Assembly: GCA_003483675.1 (NCBI GenBank)
Contig: DMYK01000626.1
Span: 1 to 29,576 of the forward strand
Direction of reading: 5' to 3'
Source: Microcoleaceae cyanobacterium UBA11344
GTDB taxonomy: Bacteria; Cyanobacteriota; Cyanobacteriia; Cyanobacteriales; Microcoleaceae
DNA: 29,576 nucleotides
The notes under the pieces are model-generated. The model searched no databases, was not told the origin of the DNA, and saw only the letters and a program-made list of their open reading frames with translations. Position numbers and translations under genes: made by a program. Of the stretch, positions 7,630 through 15,676 are shown in pieces. How positions within the stretch are numbered: position 1 is the stretch's first letter; every line of letters begins with the position of its first letter.

Positions 7630-9480
7630 ATGCCCTTTAAACTTCCCTTATCAGTTCGCAATCTGCTGAAGGCTACGAAGTTTTGGCAGGAAAACTACAT
7701 ATTCCTACGAGAATTCAAATACTTTCCTAAAGTTGTAATCTTAGCTCTAGTATTTTCATTTCTGGCCGCGACTTTTGAAGGAGTTGGTATTGGGTTTCTA
7801 CTTTCATTTTTACAAAGCTTGACCAATCCTGATGCAGCACCGATTCAGACAGGAATCGGCTGGTTTGATGTTTGAGTTTTGGGAGTCAATACATCTTCTA
7901 CCAGCCGATTCTACCGAATATCAACTTTAATATGGCTGAGTACCTGGACAAGGGCATTATTTAACTATTTGGCACAAACTTATACGGAAAACTGTCAACT
8001 TAATTTGATGGATCGGCTCCGCAAACAGATTTTTGAACAACTTCAGGCTGTAAACCTGAGTTACTTTGCGACGACAAAATCAGGAGAACTGATTAATACA
8101 ATTACATCGGAAATTGAAAAATTCAAGAACATTTTTAATGGCAGTGCTTTCTTGTTCACTAGGGGTCTAACCGTCGCCATTTACCTGATGTCTATGGTTG
8201 TGATTTCGTGGCAGTTGTCACTCATTGCAATAATGCTCTTCACTCTGATGGCTGTAGGCTTGTCCACGTTGAATAAGCGAGTCCGTGAAAGAAGTTTTGA
8301 AATATCAACGGCTAATGGACGATTTACCACAACAGCCATAGAATTTATTAGTGGAATTCGGACAATTCAGTCATTTGCTACTCAGGATTTTGAGCGAAAG
8401 CGTTACTACAAAGCTAGTGAAGATTTTGTCGGCGCTTCTGTCAGAATTATCCGGCTTTGGGCAATGGTAAAGCCCCTGGCGGAAGGCATAGCAACTACAA
8501 TTTTAATTGGTATGATTCTTGTAGCCTTCACTGGCGTTTTAACGAATGGGCCACTCAAAGTAGCTTCATTACTAACGTTTCTTTTTATCCTGGTGCGCTT
8601 AGTTCCAATCATCCAGGATGTCAATGGAACTAGAGCGGTTTTGAGTAGTTTGCACGGCTCAGCAGAGAACATAAAAGAGCTTTTGAGAACGGATAATAAA
8701 ACATATTTTCAAAATGGTACAACTGAATTTGCAGGCTTAAAGAATTCAATTGAGTTTGTCGATGTAGAGTTTGGCTACGATCCTAAAGATTTGGTTCTCA
8801 AAAACATTACTCTATCAATTGAACGAGGAAAGATGACAGCGCTGGTAGGAGCTTCCGGTGCTGGAAAAACAACTTTAGCTGACCTGATTCCTCGATTCTA
8901 TGACCCAACACAAGGCAAGGTACTTATTGATGGAATCGATCTACGACAATTTGAGATCAACTCTCTGCGACGACAACTGGCTATAGTGAGTCAGGATACT
9001 TTCATTTTTAATACTTCTGTCCAGAACAATATTGTTTATGGAAAAGAAGGCGCAACAGAACAGGAAATTCAAGCAGCAGCTCGACAAGCCAATGCTCTAG
9101 AATTTATCCAAGAGATGCCTGAAGGATTTGAGACTCAACTCGGAGATAGGGGGGTACGATTGTCGGGCGGTCAACGCCAACGGATTGCGATCGCTCGTGC
9201 TTTGTTACGGAATCCAGAAATCTTGATTTTGGACGAAGCAACGAGTGCTTTAGACTCTGTATCAGAGCGACTAATCCAGGAGTCGCTGGAAAAGCTTTCT
9301 GTAGATCGTACCGTAATTGCGATCGCCCATCGCTTATCTACAATTGCCAAAGCTGATAAAGTGGTGGTACTTGAACAGGGGCGGATCGTGGAGCAGGGAA
9401 ATTATCAGGAATTGTTAGAGATACGAGGCCACCTTTGGAAATATCATCAGATGCAAAATGAAACAGGTCAAGTGATGTAA
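7630..9480 (+). pseudogene. hepA: HepA-like ABC exporter with in-frame TGA
   Basis: A half-size ABC exporter (membrane domain plus ATPase) resembling HepA, which is needed to lay down heterocyst envelope polysaccharide. Translation from ATG 7630 (MPFKLPLSVRNLL) meets TGA at 7873-7875 (GIGWFDV-stop-VLGVNT). It then runs in the same frame for 533 more codons. The membrane part spans about residues 35-300. The ATPase has Walker A GASGAGKTT (407-415), signature LSGGQ (511-515), Walker B ILILDEATSALD (Asp535, Glu536) and the switch His567 in AIAHR. Everything needed for ATP hydrolysis is present, so only the single stop within the first 82 codons spoils the gene. It may be a pseudogene, a readthrough product or an error in the sequence. 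Its 3' end recurs at 10982. Confidence 0.85.
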
Positions 9481-9501
9481 AGCATTATATTAATTAAGTT
9501 T

Positions 9502-10647
9502 ATGAAAATATTACTCACGATTCATCACAATCTAGATCCCAATTCCGGCGCTCCTGGCGTCACCTGGAAACTAGGCCAGGAATATCAAAGGCTGGGTCAC
9601 GAAGTAGAGTATTACTCTTTTGATAACCTGCCACACAAATTGCCAGAAATGGTAGAGTCGATGATGTTTCCAGAATTTCTGGCTAGTCACATATTGGCAC
9701 TCTCCCAAAAACAAGCAGTTGATGTTGTAGATGCCTCTACTGGCGATGCCTGGGTGTGGGCAAAACTGCGCCGTAACGATAATAGTCCGGTTTTAGTAAC
9801 GCGAAGTCACGGTCTTGAGCATATTATGCACCTAGAAAACTTAGAAGAAGCCCGCCTTGGCAACTTAAACTTGAGTTGGAAATATCCATTTTATCATGGA
9901 GGTTTTCGACTTTGGGAAGTGGCTAATTCTCTGCGGGATGCAGACTTAAGTTTATTTTGTAATAGTTACGATTTAAACTATGCTGTTGAAAAATTGGGGG
10001 TCGATATCGGGCGGGCTAGTCTGTTTAAAAATGGAATTCCAGAGGCTTTTCTCAATCTCGATTTTGAGCCAACGCCAGAAGCTGAAGATTCAGTGATTCG
10101 CATCGCTTTATTGGCAACTTATATCCCTCGTAAGGGGATTCATTATGGTGTTCCAGCATTAAATAAAATTCTTGTCCGCTATCCTCAAGTAGAGGTGAGT
10201 TTTCTGGGGACGGGCTGCTCTGAATCGCAGGTTTATGCAGATTTCGAGCCATCTGTACGCGATCGCATCCGAGTTGTGCCACGCTATCAGCATGAAACAC
10301 TACCCGAACTTTTGCGCGGACATCATATCAAGCTTTTTCCCACCCTCTCGGAAGGTTTTAGCGTCGCCCTTATGGATGCTATAGCTTGCGGTTTAGCTCC
10401 TGTCACCACTACCACGCCAGGACCGATGGAAGTGATGCGTGATGGAGATAATGGTATTTTAGTCCCGCCCCGTGACACTCTGGCGATCGAGCAAGCTTTG
10501 GAGCGCTTAATTACAGACCGCCCTTACCTGGAAAAATTGCGCCGCAATGCTTATGCTACGGCACAAAAGTATAGTTGGCACCGGATTGCGCGCGATACCT
10601 TGACCTTCTATGAAACAGCTTTGTCTCAAAAAAGAGGTAGTAAATGA
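9502..10647 (+). CDS. GT4-type glycosyltransferase
   Basis: A 381-residue GT-B glycosyltransferase of the polysaccharide pathway. The N-terminus ILLTIHHNLDPNSGAPGVTWKLG contains the loop that binds the acceptor, and TRSHGLEH lies in the middle of the first domain. The donor domain contains LLATYIPRKGIHYGVPAL and the EX7E-type motif EGFSVALMD, where the second acidic residue is Asp in place of Glu. Its stop codon overlaps the next ATG (ATGA at 10644-10647). Translation was therefore probably coupled to a complete downstream glycosyltransferase before that gene was broken. It starts 21 bases after the hepA-like gene, in the same operon. Confidence 0.87.
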   Translation: MKILLTIHHNLDPNSGAPGVTWKLGQEYQRLGHEVEYYSFDNLPHKLPEMVESMMFPEFLASHILALSQKQAVDVVDASTGDAWVWAKLRRNDNSPVLVTRSHGLEHIMHLENLEEARLGNLNLSWKYPFYHGGFRLWEVANSLRDADLSLFCNSYDLNYAVEKLGVDIGRASLFKNGIPEAFLNLDFEPTPEAEDSVIRIALLATYIPRKGIHYGVPALNKILVRYPQVEVSFLGTGCSESQVYADFEPSVRDRIRVVPRYQHETLPELLRGHHIKLFPTLSEGFSVALMDAIACGLAPVTTTTPGPMEVMRDGDNGILVPPRDTLAIEQALERLITDRPYLEKLRRNAYATAQKYSWHRIARDTLTFYETALSQKRGSK

Positions 10648-10990
10648 AGCTTTGTATTGTTACTCATAAAGTTGCGACTGGGGATGGTCAAGGTAGGGTA
10701 AACTATGAAGTTGCCTGGGAAGCAATTCGTCGTGGTCATCATGTTACCTTGTTAGCAAGTAGCGTAGATTTGGCACTGCAACAACACAGTCAAGTCGATT
10801 GGATTTCTATTCCAGTTAAAGGGTATCCATTGCAACTTGTCCGCGAAATAGCTTTCTCCACCCAAAGTGCTTGGTGGTTAAATAAACACCAAAAAGAATT
10901 TGACTTGATCAAACTCAATGGTGCAATTACTTCGGCTAGGGGAGATGTTAATGCAGTGCATTTTGTCCATAGTTCCTGGTTGCGATCGCC
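10644..10990 (+). repeat. Direct repeat, left copy (GT gene 5' part)
   Basis: This 347-base segment aligns without gaps to 20046-20392, at an offset of 9402. By hand count there are about 32 mismatches in the first 225 bases but only 2 in the last 122 (10869-10990 against 20271-20392). Homology starts exactly at the ATG and ends at the HIP1 site. The two copies bracket the dioxygenase-NRPS cassette. Confidence 0.9.
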
Positions 10991-11126
10991 CATCGTCTAT
11001 CAACTGTCCGAGCCGATAAAGTGGTTGTGCTTGACCAAGGTCGCATTGTGGAACAGGGAGGGTATCAAGAATTGTTATAACAACGCAGTTATCTATGGAA
11101 ATATCACCAATTGCAAAGTTAAGTAG
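10644..11126 (+). pseudogene. Chimeric truncated glycosyltransferase (GT N-terminus fused to out-of-frame ABC 3' end)
   Basis: The first 115 codons (MKLCIVTHKVATGDGQGRV to HSSWLRSP) are the N-terminal domain of the same GT4 enzyme found complete at 20046. From the HIP1 octamer GCGATCGC at 10982-10989 the DNA switches to the 3' end of a hepA-like ABC gene. That piece is read here in the wrong frame for 45 residues to a TAG. The product lacks the whole donor-sugar domain and cannot be an active glycosyltransferase. The 4-base overlap with the preceding gene marks this as the original site of the GT gene. Codon use and the start signal remain good, so a short protein may still be made. Confidence 0.85.
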
Positions 11127-11143
11127 GTCAAGTGATGTAAAGC
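10982..11143 (+). pseudogene. 3' remnant of a hepA-like ABC transporter gene
   Basis: In the frame starting at 10982 the DNA reads [20 protein letters not shown], then [12 protein letters not shown], a TAA (11078-11080), and QRSYLWKYHQLQS. This matches residues 565 to the end of the hepA-like protein at 7630. Homology continues past the stop: AGGTCAAGTGATGTAAAGC is identical at 9465-9483 and 11125-11143. It is therefore the tail of a second, diverged hepA-like gene plus its trailer. Only the last 50 or so codons survive. It forms the left edge of the inserted cassette. Confidence 0.85.
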
Positions 11144-11223
11144 TTTATGAATTCTGTGGTTCGAGTCATGATCAATGAGTTATAATGTTTACAGGTCAAG
11201 CACATAACGTTCAAAAATAAGCC

Positions 11224-11299
11224 ATGAAAGAGACCACCCCTGCTGCCATGCCCCCCCTGCTTCGATCGATGGTGTCAAAGATTTGACGATCAACCGTAA
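11224..11299 (+). pseudogene. N-terminal fragment of an IS701-like transposase
   Basis: ATG 11224 opens MKETTPAAMPP. After a run of seven C (11251-11257) the continuation lies in another frame as CFDRWCQRFDDQP, ending in TAA at 11297. Together these resemble the N-terminus of cyanobacterial transposases of the IS701 type (MPPCF-RWC-RFDD). One extra C explains the frameshift. Nothing of the catalytic domain is present. The remainder of the 11127-11350 gap has no other feature I can support. Confidence 0.5.
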
Positions 11300-11350
11300 A
11301 GTAATAATTCAAATTCTCATAACCATCAAAATCAAAATTAGCTACTAATT

Positions 11351-12400
11351 ATGAAAACTCCAGATTCTCAAAAACCTAGCATCAGCAAGTTGGGTCTCAT
11401 TAGTAGGAAAGCCATTAATTTATCCCATGAACAATTAATAAAAACAGAATTTCTTCAGGATGAAAACCTCTTGCCATTGATCATCCAACCTGCTTTAGAT
11501 AGATTAGATTTAGTGACTTGGGCTGCCAACAATCGGCAGTTCATTGATACCAATTTATCGAAGTACGGAGGAATACTTTTCCGAAACTTCAATATGACAT
11601 CAGCAACTGATTTAGAACGTTTCATCAGAGCCATTTCGGGCGAGTTGCTTGAGTACACCTATCGTTCAACACCACGTAATCAGGTAAGTGGCAATATCTA
11701 TACCTCAACTGAATACCCTGCCGATCAATCCATCCCCTTACACAACGAGATGGCTTACTCTCGGAACTGGCCTCTGAAAATCTGGTTTTCCTGCCTTAAA
11801 TCTGCTGAAGAAGGAGGAGAAACACCGATTGCCGATAGTCGGAAAGTTTTTGAACGTATCTCTCCAAAGATCAAGGAACAATTCATGGAAAAGAAGGTGA
11901 TGTATGTCAGAAGCTATGGCGATGGATTAGACCTTCCTTGGCAAAATGTCTTCCAGACCGATAATAAAGCAGAAGTAGAAGATTATTGCCGCAAAGCAGG
12001 CATTGAGTTTGAGTGGGAAGGCAGTAATCATCTAATAACCCGCCAGGTTTGTCAGGCTGTCGCCACACATCCTAAGACTGGCGAGATGGTGTGGTTCAAT
12101 CAGGCTCATTTGTTCCATGTTTCAAGTTTGCAAACGGCAGTTCGTGAATTATTATTTGCTAAGTTCAAGGAGGAACATCTTCCCCGTAATGCCTATTACG
12201 GAGACGGCTCTCCCATTGAAAGCTCTGTGTTAGATGAAATTCGTGATGCCTATCAGCAGGAAGCGGTTATCTTCCCTTGGCAGGAAGGGGATATTTTGAT
12301 GCTAGACAATATGTTAGCTGCACATGGACGTAGACCTTTTGTTGGCTCGCGAAAGGTAGTGGTGGGAATGGCAGAAGCATTTAATAGCCAAGACATTTAG
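11351..12400 (+). CDS. TauD/SyrP-like Fe(II)/2-oxoglutarate dioxygenase
   Basis: A 349-residue non-heme iron dioxygenase of the TauD/TfdA superfamily. The facial triad is visible as His131-x-Glu133 (LHNEMAY) and His325 (LDNMLAAHGRRPF). Arg334 in VGSRKVVVG is the likely 2-oxoglutarate anchor. The His-x-Glu form and the FRNF, ADS-KVFERI and FNQAHLFH blocks resemble SyrP, which hydroxylates the beta carbon of an amino acid held on an NRPS carrier domain. The gene lies 24 bases before the first NRPS gene, in the same direction. I infer that it hydroxylates the residue loaded by one of the two modules, or the finished product. The substrate is not known. Start at ATG 11351. Confidence 0.85.
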   Translation: MKTPDSQKPSISKLGLISRKAINLSHEQLIKTEFLQDENLLPLIIQPALDRLDLVTWAANNRQFIDTNLSKYGGILFRNFNMTSATDLERFIRAISGELLEYTYRSTPRNQVSGNIYTSTEYPADQSIPLHNEMAYSRNWPLKIWFSCLKSAEEGGETPIADSRKVFERISPKIKEQFMEKKVMYVRSYGDGLDLPWQNVFQTDNKAEVEDYCRKAGIEFEWEGSNHLITRQVCQAVATHPKTGEMVWFNQAHLFHVSSLQTAVRELLFAKFKEEHLPRNAYYGDGSPIESSVLDEIRDAYQQEAVIFPWQEGDILMLDNMLAAHGRRPFVGSRKVVVGMAEAFNSQDI

Positions 12401-12424
12401 CGTAGGGAAATAGGAGAGACAGAC

Positions 12425-15400
12425 ATGCCAGAGAGTATTATTGAAGGATTTCAACTTTCACCCCAGCAAAAGCATCTGTGGTTGTTGCAGCGAGGGAACC
12501 ATAGCCTGCCTTATCAGGCTCAATGTGAAATTTTAATTGAGGGAAATCTCAATGCAGAGGTTTTAAAAGCCGCTATAGAGAATGCCGTCAATCGACATGA
12601 AATTCTTCGTACTAGCTTTCGTGGCTTGCCAGAGATTACTATCCCACTTCAGGTGATAGCTGAGAGCAGCGAACTATCGTTTCAGAATTACAACCTTAGT
12701 GACCTGGCTCCCCAAGAACAAGAACATCGCCTTGAAGTGCTTTTTGATGAAGCGAAACAGTTAACTTTTGACTTTGAGAAAAATTCTCCGTTGCACACAT
12801 CTCTGGTTAAGCTGTCTCCACACAAGCATATATTGCTGGTCAGTTTACCCGCTCTTTGCGCGGACACACTGACTCTCAAGAATTTGGTGAGTGAAATCAG
12901 CTGTTCCTATGCCGCTATTTTGCATAATAAAGAACTATCTGATGAACCACTGCAATATGTAGATTTCTCCGAACTCCAACATGAATTAATTGAAGGAGAA
13001 AAAGCTGAAACCGTAAGAGAGTATTGGCGCAACATAGATGTACAGGCTCTGCTTGGGACGAAGCTTCCTCTTGAAGGCAAGCCTTCAGGAAAACCAGAAT
13101 TTCAACCTCAATTTTTCACTGAGGCGATTGCTTCTCATACCAAAGCAAAAATCGAAGCGTTAGTCGGAACGTATAATACTTCGGTTTCTGGGTTTTTACT
13201 GGCTTGCTGGCAGATCCTGCTCTGGCGTCTCACTGGACAGTCAGACATGATCGTTGGTATGGCTGGAGATGGCAGGTCCTATGAGGAATTAGAAGCAGCA
13301 TTAGGGCTGTTTGCGAAATATTTACCTATTCATGGTCATTTAGAAGAAAATTGCCAATTCACGCAAATCCTGCAACAGGTAGATAAATCAGTCCAGGATA
13401 TGTACGAGTGGCAGGACTATTTTAGCTGGGAGCAAATTGTCGGAGAACTTGAGAATGGTACAGTGCCTCCCTTCTCTCCTTTCAGCTGCGATTTTGAACA
13501 AGCACCTGCTGATTATTGTGCTGCCAACTTAACATTTTCAATTTACAAGCAGTACGTCTGTATTGATCGATTCAAGGTGAAGCTTTCTGGTGTACTCGCG
13601 GATGATTCTCTAATTACCACGTTTCACTACGATGCAAATTTATTCCAACAAGAAGACATAAAACGTCTGGCAGGACAATTTCAGACGTTATTAGAGAGTG
13701 CGCTCGACAACCCGGAATCTGCGATCGCTAAGTTAGATATTCTGAGCAAAGTTGAGCGACAGCAACTGTTGGTCGAGTTTAACAATACGAAAACGGATTA
13801 TCCCCAAGACAAGTGTATCCATCAATTGTTCGAGGAACAGGCAGCACGCACGCCGGACAAAGTGGCGGTTATCTGTGAGAACCAGCAACTGACCTACTCG
13901 GCGCTAAACGCTCGTGCCAATCAACTAGCTTATCACTTGCAAACACTAGGCGTGGGACCAGAGGTATTTGTAGGGATATACATGGAGCGATCGCTGGATG
14001 TAGTCATTGGTATTTTGGGCGTCCTCAAGGCTGGTGGGGCTTACGTGCCCTTAGATCCAGCCTATCCCAAGGAGCGCTTGACCTTTATGGCTGAGAATTC
14101 CCAAGTGTTGGTACTCCTGACCCAAGAACGGCTGCGATCAGATCTGCCCGAGCATGAGGGGCAGGTGGTCTTGCTAGATACCGATTGGTCTTTGATTGCA
14201 CAGCAGAGTGAAGCCAATTTATCTCGTAGCGCTTCGCCGCTAAACCTAGCTTATGTCATCTATACGTCCGGTTCGACTGGAGAACCGAAGGGCGTGATGG
14301 TCACACACGCTAATTTGTGCAACTACGTGCAGGTGCTTCCGGAACGGGTGGGTATTACCCCTGATGACTTGTATCTCCATACCGCATCAATTGCATTTTC
14401 CTCATCAGTCAGGCAATTTATGATACCTCTTTGTCAAGGGGCTACTGTCCTAATTGCGACACTTGAGCAAAGAGCGAACCCGTTAATGCTGTTTGATGCG
14501 GTTAAGCAGCATGGCGTGACTGTCATGGACATCGTCCCATCCTATTGGCGAACTTGTATTCAAGCGTTAGCCACCCTCGACTCAACGTCGAGACAGGCAC
14601 TTTTGACAAATCAGCTGCGCTTGATTCTGTCTGCAAGCGAACCGTTGATGTCCGATATTCCCAGGACGTGGACGTTTGAATTCAACCATGCAGCCCGCCT
14701 GGTTAATATGTACGGTCAAACAGAAACGACGGGCATCATCTCTATTTATGACATTCCACCTCAGTCTGATGACCGAGTGGAAGTTGTCCACCTAGGCCCA
14801 CCTCTGCCCAATTCGCAAATCCATGTACTCGATCAGCACCAGCAAGTTGTTCCGATTGGGGTTCCTGGTGAACTGCACATCGGCGGCGCTAGCATTGCTA
14901 GAGGCTATCTCAACCGCCCTGAGTTAACGGCTAAGGCATTCATCCCCAACCCCTTCAACGATGAACCGGAGGCTCGCCTCTACAAAACCGGAGACTTGGT
15001 TCGCTACTTACCTGATGGCACCATCGAGTTTGTGAGCCGTATTGATTATCAGGTCAAGATCCGTGGTTTCCGCATTGAGCTAGGGGAAATTCAAGCCGTG
15101 TTGGCTCAACACCCAGCGATGCGGGAGGCGTTAGTTATAGTGCGTGAGGACGTTCCTGGCGACAAGATGCTTGTTGCCTACCTGATTCCCCAGCAGGAGC
15201 CAGCCTTCACAATTCGTGATCTACGCCACTTCCTCAAGGAGAAGCTACCCAACTACATGATTCCATCAGCCTTCGTGATGTTGGAGGCTCTACCCCTAAC
15301 CCCCAACGGCAAGGTTGATTACCGCGCTCTTCCAGCACCTGAGATAGCTCAGCTAGAACTGGAAGAAACATTTGTAGCTCCGCGAACGCCTGTTGAGAAA

Positions 15401-15676
15401 GAACTCGTGAGTATTTGGGCTAATGTTCTAAAAGTGGAACGTCTTGGTGTCCACAACAGCTTCTTTGATTTAGGAGGACACTCCCTGCTAGCGATGCAAG
15501 TCATGTCTCGGTTGCGCCAAGCGTTCGGGGTAGAACTCCCTGTGCTTAGCCTGTTTGAAGCACCTACCGTAGCTGAATTAGCTGAGCAGATTGATACGCT
15601 CCTTTGGGCGAAGCAACAAAATCTGACAGCTCATTCCAGTGCTACAGAGGACAATCTAGAGGAAATTGAACTATGA
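12425..15676 (+). CDS. NRPS module 1: non-canonical C, A, PCP
   Basis: A 1083-residue one-module nonribosomal peptide synthetase. Residues 1-430 form a condensation-type domain in which the HHxxxDG motif is replaced by LPALCADT (Pro142-Ala143 in place of His-His). It therefore lacks the catalytic base and, as the first module, has no upstream donor. The adenylation domain (about 455-960) has YTSGSTGEPKG, NMYGQTETTG, YKTGDL and PNGKVDYRAL. Its substrate-pocket A4 motif reads FSSSVRQF, with Ser at the position of the usual Asp235 (GrsA numbering) and Arg at 239; 322, 330 and 331 are Met, Gly, Ile. The carrier domain Ser is 1020 in LGGHSLL. The acidic tail EDNLEEIEL looks like a docking peptide. 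gggaaataggagag precedes the ATG. The substrate is probably not a standard alpha-amino acid; the identity cannot be read with confidence. Confidence 0.9.
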   Translation: MPESIIEGFQLSPQQKHLWLLQRGNHSLPYQAQCEILIEGNLNAEVLKAAIENAVNRHEILRTSFRGLPEITIPLQVIAESSELSFQNYNLSDLAPQEQEHRLEVLFDEAKQLTFDFEKNSPLHTSLVKLSPHKHILLVSLPALCADTLTLKNLVSEISCSYAAILHNKELSDEPLQYVDFSELQHELIEGEKAETVREYWRNIDVQALLGTKLPLEGKPSGKPEFQPQFFTEAIASHTKAKIEALVGTYNTSVSGFLLACWQILLWRLTGQSDMIVGMAGDGRSYEELEAALGLFAKYLPIHGHLEENCQFTQILQQVDKSVQDMYEWQDYFSWEQIVGELENGTVPPFSPFSCDFEQAPADYCAANLTFSIYKQYVCIDRFKVKLSGVLADDSLITTFHYDANLFQQEDIKRLAGQFQTLLESALDNPESAIAKLDILSKVERQQLLVEFNNTKTDYPQDKCIHQLFEEQAARTPDKVAVICENQQLTYSALNARANQLAYHLQTLGVGPEVFVGIYMERSLDVVIGILGVLKAGGAYVPLDPAYPKERLTFMAENSQVLVLLTQERLRSDLPEHEGQVVLLDTDWSLIAQQSEANLSRSASPLNLAYVIYTSGSTGEPKGVMVTHANLCNYVQVLPERVGITPDDLYLHTASIAFSSSVRQFMIPLCQGATVLIATLEQRANPLMLFDAVKQHGVTVMDIVPSYWRTCIQALATLDSTSRQALLTNQLRLILSASEPLMSDIPRTWTFEFNHAARLVNMYGQTETTGIISIYDIPPQSDDRVEVVHLGPPLPNSQIHVLDQHQQVVPIGVPGELHIGGASIARGYLNRPELTAKAFIPNPFNDEPEARLYKTGDLVRYLPDGTIEFVSRIDYQVKIRGFRIELGEIQAVLAQHPAMREALVIVREDVPGDKMLVAYLIPQQEPAFTIRDLRHFLKEKLPNYMIPSAFVMLEALPLTPNGKVDYRALPAPEIAQLELEETFVAPRTPVEKELVSIWANVLKVERLGVHNSFFDLGGHSLLAMQVMSRLRQAFGVELPVLSLFEAPTVAELAEQIDTLLWAKQQNLTAHSSATEDNLEEIEL

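Noticed and set aside
562..7900. Reassigned stop codon (alternative genetic code)
   Set aside because: Both TAA and TGA are found inside genes, yet TAA, TAG and TGA also end intact neighbouring genes at the expected family length, so one code change cannot explain the pattern.
10991..11126. A new C-terminal domain on the short glycosyltransferase at 10644
   Set aside because: The extra residues are the wrong-frame reading of an ABC transporter 3' end, which is well preserved in its own frame.
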